A stretch of DNA of 64,000 nt, from positions 135,247,368-135,311,367 of the forward strand of contig JALGPY010000001.1 of assembly GCA_023055425.1 (NCBI GenBank), written 5' to 3'. Positions 56,830 to 64,000 of this stretch are shown here, one piece after another. Origin of the DNA: Linanthus parryae. Its lineage: Eukaryota; Streptophyta; Magnoliopsida; Ericales; Polemoniaceae. The stretch's first letter is position 1. Each line of letters begins with the position of its first letter. A program made the position numbers and the translations under genes. The notes beneath the pieces were generated by a model. The model did not search any database, had not been told where the DNA came from, and saw only the letters and a program-made list of their open reading frames with translations.

Positions 56830-58379
56830 TGTTGGAAATATGCCCTAGAGGCAATCTATTTCTTGTGACATTTATGGATTTACGATTGATTATGTTATCG
56901 ATATAGAGATATGTTTGAGGTCCTTAGAATATAAATGTTATATTCTTAAATATCCCTAGTCGATTATATTGATTAAGAGGACAATCAAATATAGAGTAGT
57001 ATGGAGTTGGATTGATATGGCGATATCACGATCCAACAAATGGGTATGCATTAGGGGTAATGGCATACTGAATTGTCCCATCTCCGATAAGGCTACATAC
57101 AAGTTATGTAAAGTCACAAGCGCTTCTCTCGGTGACAACTGTATTGTCATCCTTAGACTTGAAGTCACTAGATCATCTAGTTGTGGAATATTGTGTCTTG
57201 GTAGCTTCAAACGTTACACCGTGACTTGGTAGCCATAAAGGCGCGTAACGGACCCAATTTGAAGCAAGCTTAGAGATCGTAATGATATAGATAGAATTTT
57301 CCCTCCCACATAACGGGAGCAAATGTCTGTGTCTAGTCGAGGGATAGTGCTTATAGAATGTCTTGCCAGACTCTGATAAATCAATATGGGATATTGATTT
57401 TATCTGCATGGATAAGGCTATTCCCAGGATCGATAATCTACGGATTGGATATACGAGTGTGACTTGTATGTCTAGTGTCCAATCCGAATATAAATACAAA
57501 TGGATGTGGCAATACTTGCACAAGGTTTATCGGGTGACTATTTCTATTAGTTGGGTGGAAAGGATGTGTTGCTAGACACCGCTCCATGTTAGTAAATATT
57601 TACTACCAACTAAGTATAAACCTAAGGGGTCACACGCCATATGGATTGAACTAGACTTGGGAATTAATTAATATGATTAACTAATTAGAAGGATTAAAAC
57701 GCAACTTCTTGCAAACTTAGTAGAACTAATTTGCAAGGTGGACTAATCCATGTATAGACATGATTGGGATTTACCAAGGTGGACTAATTCATGTAGAGAC
57801 GTGATTCGGACTAGTTTGCAAAGAGAACTAGTTCTTGTATAGACATGCTTAGGACTAGTTTGCAGAGGGGACTAATCCTTACATGAGTACGATTAGGAGA
57901 GGGGTTCTTTATGTAGCAGGACAAGGAGTTGTTGGACTATATAAAGAACACTCCTAGCTTATTTTCTTTAGACTACTACATACTTTGAGTGGGAGAGAAT
58001 AAACCAAGGAGAGAGAGAGAGAGAGAGAGAGAGAGCAACAAAAGGAGGCTGAAGCCCCCCCCCCCCTTGCCGTCCCTCTACCCGTCAGCCACAAGGAGGG
58101 CCCGAACCCCCTCTTTGGTGATTCGTTGTGTGATTTCTTCTTCCTCTTACATCATTCCTAGCTAGCACAAGGAGTTGGAGGATCTAGATCTCAATCCTAG
58201 GCGTTGATCAACCGTAGAGACGTGACATTATTCGCGATTAAAGCCATCACATGAAACCTACAAGGTGACTATTACGAATCATTTACAATTGTTATGAATC
58301 TCTTCCTGTAATCCTTGGAGGGTCTTGATCGGATTTATTATTGTTTATTCCGCTGCGTATCCATGATCAAAACCCTACA
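56830..58379 (+). repeat. 3' LTR of A3 (1550 bp)
   Basis: Partner of 49974-51642. Contains a (GA)n run at about 58009-58034 and a C-run near 58057-58066. Ends AAAACCCTACA, then CATAA. Confidence 0.93.
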
Positions 58380-58384
58380 CATAA

Positions 58385-58941
58385 AGCCTACTGAATCAGC
58401 ATCGTGGAGGTCATTAAATGGCATAAATTACAAGGTTACTCTTATTCAGGCTTCCATGAAAGCAAACATACAAGAAACAAATATGTTATCTAACCTCTAC
58501 AATTGGTCTGATTTAAGGCCGTCTTTAAGGAAGAAACTGAAATCGCAAATTCGCAGTCTGCAACGAGCCGGATGACGGAGGTGAGTAAGGGCAGACAAAG
58601 GATTGTGAGATGAAGAAGATCTGTAGACTAGCGGTAGAATTTTATAGGAATAATCTGGGGTAAGATTTTTTATAAAAAAATAGGGTAAGTTTTTAGTGGG
58701 TCGAGCTCAAATATCTATTATATTGGTAATATATACAAAAAATATTATATTTTAAATACGGGTTAAAACGTGCCATGTTGGGTAAATGTTAAACGGGTGA
58801 CTTGTTGATAAAGTGCTAGTTATGCGGGTTGTAAATGGGTCCTGCGAGTCAACCCACACCCGCCATGTTAATCGTCGTGTCTAATCGTGTCGACCCGTTT
58901 ATCATGACCCAGACCCATATGACTAAACCCAAACCCTATAA
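58385..58941. other. Probable right-hand interior of h2
   Basis: The frame ending at 58575 joins the LTR end of A3 to this sequence, so it is not a gene. From about 58680 motifs such as GGGTCGAGCTC, CGGGTTGTAAATGGGTC and GTGTCGACCCG resemble hAT subterminal sequence inverse to 49704-49800. Confidence 0.4.
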
Positions 58942-59560
58942 GAGCATCTCCAATGGAGTGCTAAAAGTTGTTCTAATTCTATAATTATAGAATTGGAGTG
59001 CTCCAATGGGGTGTCAAAAGTTGTGGCAATTCCAAAAAATATAGCATTGTGCTATACTTGGTTTCAAATTTGAGACCAAGTATAGAATTGTGCTAAAGAT
59101 AGAACAAATATTCTATCCATTGATACCTTGATTTTTATTTACATATTTGCCATTTTGACCACATTGAACCATCATATTAACTTTATGTCACAATAGTTAT
59201 TAACGTAGGTATAAAATTTGATTACATTGTAAAAGATGTTTGGTTATTATGGTGGTTGGAGTATATAATTGATAATTTAGAATAAAAAATTAGTTATAAT
59301 TCATGTTAACTTTATGTCGTGATAGTTATCAACGTAAGCATAAAATTTGATTACATTGTAAAAGAGGTTTGATTATTATGGTAGTTGATGGAGTATATAA
59401 TTGATAATTTAGAATAAAAAATAATTTTTAATTTGAAATAGCATTTGAAATAGAATTACATGTCACATATACATTGGAGCATGAAATGCTATAAATGCCC
59501 AAATTCACTATTCATGTCCTAAATTTAGCATTATAAATGAGATCTCCATTGGAGATGCTC
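58942..59560. mobile_element. Tourist-like (PIF/Harbinger) MITE, 619 bp
   Basis: Terminal inverted repeats GAGCATCTCCAATGGAG and CTCCATTGGAGATGCTC, flanked by TAA (58939-58941 and 59561-59563), as expected for PIF/Harbinger elements with a TWA target. The centre contains a roughly 120-bp tandem duplication (about 59180-59290 and 59312-59427). There is no transposase frame. Confidence 0.88.
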
Positions 59561-59619
59561 TAACTTCGTGTCGTGTTTATGTCGGATTGTCGTGTCAATA
59601 TTCATTTTTCCGGGCCTAC

Positions 59620-59660
59620 CGGGACGTCATGCAGAGGCTTCCAACGCTTTACCACCCTAT
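59620..59660 (-). mobile_element. SINE remnant, A box deleted
   Basis: The minus strand reads AGGGTGGTAAAGCGTTGGAAG and then CTCTGCATGACGTC, matching the SINE at 50154-50277 except that the 13 bp carrying the A box are missing. No tail or duplication is visible. Confidence 0.6.
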
Positions 59661-60584
59661 TTGCCAAAATTTCTTTATTAAATGATAGATATTGTCTTAA
59701 ATTACGATAAGGAGGATGATTTCCGCCATATTCATAAATTCTCCATGTTTTGTTACCAGAAAATACAATTCGGGGAATGATTCTTCAAAGCATACATTGA
59801 TTCTTACTCTTACAAATCCACTAACTAAATTAATATTTGAATGGGCAAATTTAATTTTCCTACCGTGGAGTACTTTGTAATTATTTTTTTAGTAATTTAT
59901 AATATAGACTTGACATTTTTTGCAAGTTTCTTTTTCTATAATTCACATTTATTACACCTAAAATCTCACCACCAACTTCAATTTTTGGATCCCATAAGTA
60001 ACTTGAGCTGCATATGGGTGGTGATTTCACCTGCAAGATAAAATTTTCAAAATCCTACTACATTAAGAGATCTTCTCCATAGAATAAAGCTTCAAAACAA
60101 GAAAAAGAAAAGAAAAACATATTGTATAGCATAAAGAAAGGACAAACAAAATGGTTGCAGAGCTTCATTATCCTGTGAACAGAAGATAGATGCAGGGAGG
60201 GACCATATGGATTGTTAGAGGAGGAAATATAGGAGTGAAACATGGAAATTGGAAAATAAAGGAGGGTTTGCATGAAAACAAAGAAAGGGGGAGTTGTGAT
60301 CGTGAGATAAAGGAAATTAGAGTGACTTTATCTTTCGATGATACAGTTAAATCTTTAAACCTAAAGTCAAACGTTGGTTAAAACATTTAATTTAGTGTAT
60401 GAAATAAAAATATTACTTATACAGATTTTTTCCGGCAACAAATGATCTTTTGTTTAATACGAGTACAAAACAAGTGAACTAAAAAAAATAAATTTTTTGC
60501 GGTCTAAGCAATGTGATTATTTATTGGACCTATAAAATAAGTGAGCTTCAAAAGAAAATTGAGTTTCAAGCACTGTGATTATAG
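59661..60584. other. Unassigned AT-rich stretch
   Basis: No recognised gene or repeat. Short frames at 59841-60041 and 60190-60381 have no motif, no codon bias I can see and no neighbours to support them. Confidence 0.4.
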
Positions 60585-63560
60585 AAAAAATAATCAAAAT
60601 AATCTTCAATGCGATTGTAACAAGCTCGTGGAGCTTGTTTTAGTCCATACAGTGCCTTCTTGAACTTGTAAAATTTACTCCCGCTTCCAGTCTTGACATA
60701 GTCAAGAGATTGTTCTACGAACACTTCCTCCTCCAAGTGCCCATGGAAGAATGTTGATTTGACCTCAAACTGGATGATAGGTCATGAACTTTGTGCAACT
60801 AATTAAACTACGAGTCTAATTGTGTCATGCAGGAGCAAAAACTTCTTTGCAGGCAACGCCAAATTCTAGCTTATAGCCCTTGGCCACTAGGCGTGCCTTG
60901 CAATGATCAAATTCACCATTATCTTTCAGCTTGATCTTGTAAACCCACTTCGCACCAATGATCTTTTGACCTATAGGTAGATCTGTTAGCTCCCAAGGGT
61001 TGTTCTTCCCAATTTCTACAACCTCACCATCCATTGCCTTTTTTCACTTCGACTCTCTCACAGCATCTTCAAATGCTATTGGGACATCCGAAAATAGAAC
61101 AAAGTGTGTAAGAGAATAATCTAGCTCATTCACTCTTGTTACTTGGTTATCTTGCATCTATGCTGGCGTTCTTTTAGTCCGCCGAGGACGGTAATCATCT
61201 TCTGGACCATTATTGGTTTCAGCTACGACTGGAGTTTGAGGAGTTGCTGATGATGGAGGTGCTTCTACTTCATCGTCTTCAGCTGGGTGGGGTGCTTCTT
61301 CATCCTCACTTTCAAAGTTTGTTGGAACTCTTTCTTCTACAACACTATCAGTCCAATTTCAAGTCATATCTTCTTCAAATGTCACGTCTCGACTTAGAAT
61401 GACTTTCCCGGTGATAGTAGAACACGACTTGCAGCCTTTCAACTCCTCGCTGACTCCAAGAAAAATACCATCTCTCCGCTTTGTCATCAATCTTTCTCAT
61501 ATGCTCATCATGAAAATGATCATATGCAATACATCCAAAGATTCTGAATTGGTCGACTGATGGCATGTGCCCGGTCCAAGTCTCTGCGGGAGTTACATTA
61601 TGAATAGAATTGTTGGAATCCGATTCATATGTGAATACTCAACTTCATTGCTTCAAGCCATAAACTCTTAAGAAGTTACTCCTCAATCAAAGGCTTCGAA
61701 CCATATTCATAATGGTGAGATTCTTCCTCTAACACACACCTTTTTGCTGCTTCTTGATTCCTTGAGAATCACGGAAACTTGCAAATTCATGTGAGTTATA
61801 TTCTCTACCTTGATCCGTGCAAAGAATCTTGATTTGACATTCCATCTCATTTCAACAAATACTTTGAAACTCTTAAAAGCTTCTAAGGCTTCATAATTCA
61901 CCACAAAAAATATAACCAATATTGTTTTAGTACGATTATCGATGAAGGTAATCAAGTACCTCTTATCACCATTGGAAATTGGAAATATTTTACAACGAAT
62001 GTTAAAATGAATCAGCTCCATTGGTCGTGTTGCCCTCCATGACTTGCTTTGCATAAATGGACTTCAGAATATTTTGCTAAGAACACATTCTTCGCATACA
62101 CGGGAAGAAAAATTCGTTTGAGGAAATCCAATAACCATGCTCTTCTTTTGTAGCTTTTCCAATCCTCCAAAACTCAGGTGTCCATATCAAAAATGCCATA
62201 TCCGTGCTACTTTCTTCAGTCTAGCCGAAAAACGTGAATGACTTGTGTGGTCCAAATAGAAGGAGGACATCCGACTGCTCGTCATTTTCACTTGGGCTAT
62301 CACACAAAACTTCTCATCTTGAATTCTGAAAACACTGTGTTTGATGGATATTTCATATCCATTCTCTTTAAGTTGACTAACACTGATCAGATTGGTTCTG
62401 AAGTCTGGGACAAATTTCAAGTTCTCTTGGCAGTGCCTCTCTTTCTTCGGATTACTACCTTAACTTTACCCACAACAGATACTTTAGGGTTTTCACCAAA
62501 CTTCACACTATCACAGACAGAGTATGCTACTCCGAGAACAAAGATTTGTTACCACACATATGGTTGTTGCAACTCGTATCAAGATACCATAAATTCTCCA
62601 GTGTAAACTGCACACCATCATCAACGAGATATCTTCTTCCTTCTCCTCATTTTCATCAAAATTGGACTTCTCTCCATGAGTTTTGCTCAAATCGGTATGT
62701 CACCCCGATTGATAGTGACCATGTCTATGGCATCGGTAGCACTCCACATTTTAATTATCTCCTAGCTTCAACTTGTTTGAATGATTTCCAACTCGTCTTG
62801 AATTTTATTCTCCTCGGCCTCTTCCTCTTACTTGAAAACCATTGGATTCATTTCCTTCATCGTCTTGTTTTGGTTGCTTGAATCATTTTTTCCTCAACCT
62901 TTTCCTCTTCCTCTGTTTGCTGCGGAAAACATACTGTTGTTTGAGGCTTTCAAAGCTTGTTCCTCCTTGTGCTGCTGAGCTGTCTTTTGCTCATGGACAA
63001 TCTATCCACATCCTTTGCCTCTTTTAATAGAAAATATAAAAAAATTATACTTTGGTAGCATTGATCAGATTATCTTTTCAATAAACGTGACATCACCTTT
63101 TCTCCTTGAATACGAATCTTGCTTGCAATAGCTATCACCCTTGAGAAACATTCTGAAACGGATTCTCCAGTCTTTAATTGTAAAGACTCAAATTCACCGC
63201 GAAGAGTTTGAAGTTTTACACGATTCGCTCTTGTATTTCTTGGTACTTCTTCTTCACCGAGTCCCAAATTCTCTTTGAAGTCTCCTTGGTAAGAATTGTT
63301 TCCAAGATTGAGTGATTACTGACGTGGAAAAAAGAATTCTTCGCCTTCAAATCCTTCAACTATTGTGCGTCCAATTCGTTTTTTTGAGCTTCGGAAACAC
63401 CAGTCCACTAGCGGGTTCGCTATAGCTGGCCTCCACGATGCTCCACTACTCTTGGGAATGCATAAAATTCTAAGCATTCTCCAGTGGTCATAATGACAAT
63501 CAAAGCAAGGGATATCAACTTGCACAAAACTCTCCGATGCTGTGATCTCAATTGTGGCTT
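60585..63560 (-). pseudogene. Tork-like Copia gag-pol pseudogene (element K)
   Basis: Minus-strand Copia polyprotein in broken frames. Gag N-terminus VDIPCFDCHYDHWRML (about 63520-63470) and gag core VKLQTLRGEFESLQLK (about 63225-63175). A zinc knuckle region near 62740-62690 lost its last Cys at a stop. Pre-integrase segment VPDFRTNLISVSQL (about 62410-62370). Integrase start SWRATRPMELIHFNI (about 62040-62000), where the first catalytic Asp is Asn; integrase end FRIFGCIAYDH (about 61545-61513). Acidic linker 61370-61100 with a stop where a Trp codon is expected near 61046. Reverse transcriptase NNPWELTDLPIGQKIIGAKW (about 61000-60940), continuing as VKSTFFHGHLEEEVFVEQ and ALYGLKQAPRACYNRIEDYF to about 60590, where homology stops before the YVDD box. 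No 3' LTR follows. Lineage is tentative. Confidence 0.85.
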
Positions 63561-63672
63561 CAAAAAGAATCTTTAATTCGTTGTTGACTTGAGGTTGATT
63601 TAGTCTCCCACAGTGTAGAAGTCGCTGCTGTGATGTTTCAGTTGAATGTATTGTAGCTGGTCCTGCTAATAC

Positions 63673-64000
63673 TGCAACGACCCCCTTATCCGGCTCGGAC
63701 GAGGCGGAGAGGCCGAAGCTCAGAGTAACGACGTAAAATCGAAAGCACAACATCCCAACCTTTATATTACATACTATTAAACATTACAGTACTTCACAAG
63801 TCTTCATACGTGACTATTACACATTATCCTTACATTATTCAAACTATCTTGCAGCACACAACAGGATCTTTTTAGTGAGAATCGTACCCAGCCATACCAT
63901 AGCCATCTTCCTCTAATCCTGCGGTGGGAAAGAAAAGGAACCGCAGTTTCTAAAGTCAGCGGGGAAATGCTGAGTAAATAAATACCCTAGCTCGTAAAAC
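63673..64000. repeat. Possible Gypsy LTR start at right edge
   Basis: From TGCAACGACCCCC the sequence no longer resembles Copia gag, and TGYAACGACCC-type starts occur in plant Gypsy LTRs. The other end lies outside the window, so this is a guess from the first bases. The frame 63316-63753 on the minus strand crosses this border and mixes gag of K with unrelated codons. Confidence 0.3.

Larger units (their letters stand above)
49974..58379 (+). mobile_element. Angela-type Copia A3, full length, dead
   Basis: LTRs 49974-51642 and 56830-58379, target duplication CATAA (49969-49973 and 58380-58384), primer site at 51644 with its first base changed (CGGTATCAGAGCCA), polypurine tract AGTGGGAGAC at 56820-56829. 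Same family as A1 and A2: LTR start TGTTGGAAATATGCCCTAG, same leader, same gag-pol order. The coding region is riddled with stops and frameshifts. The left LTR is longer because a SINE inserted in it later. Confidence 0.93.

Noticed and set aside
58315..58575. 86-codon frame across the A3 border
   Set aside because: It begins in the LTR of A3 and ends in host sequence, so it exists only because of the insertion.
1..64000. CRISPR arrays, bacterial operons, integrated DNA virus
   Set aside because: No regularly spaced repeats with unique spacers, no Shine-Dalgarno-led gene runs and no pararetrovirus gene order were seen.

Overview
This window looks like a retrotransposon graveyard from a flowering-plant nuclear genome, probably a eudicot. 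The elements belong to plant-specific LTR lineages (Angela, SIRE and Tork-like Copia; Athila-type and chromovirus-like Gypsy). There are also a tRNA-derived SINE, hAT and Tourist-type DNA elements, and one recognisable host gene, a TPD1-like secreted cysteine-rich peptide with an 81-bp intron. The species cannot be told from the sequence alone. No rRNA gene, true tRNA gene, CRISPR array or bacterial-type operon was seen. Lineage names are assigned from remembered family motifs, not from a search.

Layout. 1-1956: minus-strand SIRE-like Copia 5' end (gag start and one LTR). 2009-7271: plus-strand Angela-type Copia (A1), truncated at both ends, with many nonsense codons. 7505-32750: one minus-strand Copia (H), bounded by 472/474-bp LTRs and the target duplication GCTGG, blown up to 25 kb by later insertions. 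Those insertions are a solo Angela LTR (8595-10012, TTTAT), an Athila-type Gypsy (12800-26546, ATAAA), a 688-bp hAT derivative (26957-27644, ATATTTAC) and a 3.86-kb solo Gypsy LTR (28163-32026, CCAGA). 34033-34494: the TPD1-like gene on the minus strand with a TATA box. 34951-35617: broken LINE-type DUF4283 ORF. 35784-48873: a non-autonomous Gypsy (G2) with 3.4-kb LTRs and almost no interior; its 5' LTR is split by a 6.9-kb tandem array of four LTRs and three short internal regions (36868-43806, CGTGG). 49168-49307: foldback MITE. 49704-about 59610: fragments of a hAT-like element. These are split by a complete Angela copy (A3, 49974-58379, CATAA), which carries a SINE in its left LTR, and by a Tourist-like MITE (58942-59560, TAA). 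60585-63560: minus-strand Tork-like Copia, broken. From 63673 a further LTR may begin.

No protein-coding element here looks autonomous: every pol has lost catalytic residues, been truncated or been frameshifted. The longest intact element ORF is the third ORF of the Athila-type element (459 codons). The most unusual structures are the four-LTR tandem array with one chimeric LTR, a hairpin with a compensatory base-pair change in two Angela leaders, and an Athila-type element whose gag is fused past a deleted protease active site although its LTRs are only about 1.3% diverged. In the feature list the elements are called S1, A1, H, A2, T, h1, G1, G2, Q, A3 and K.
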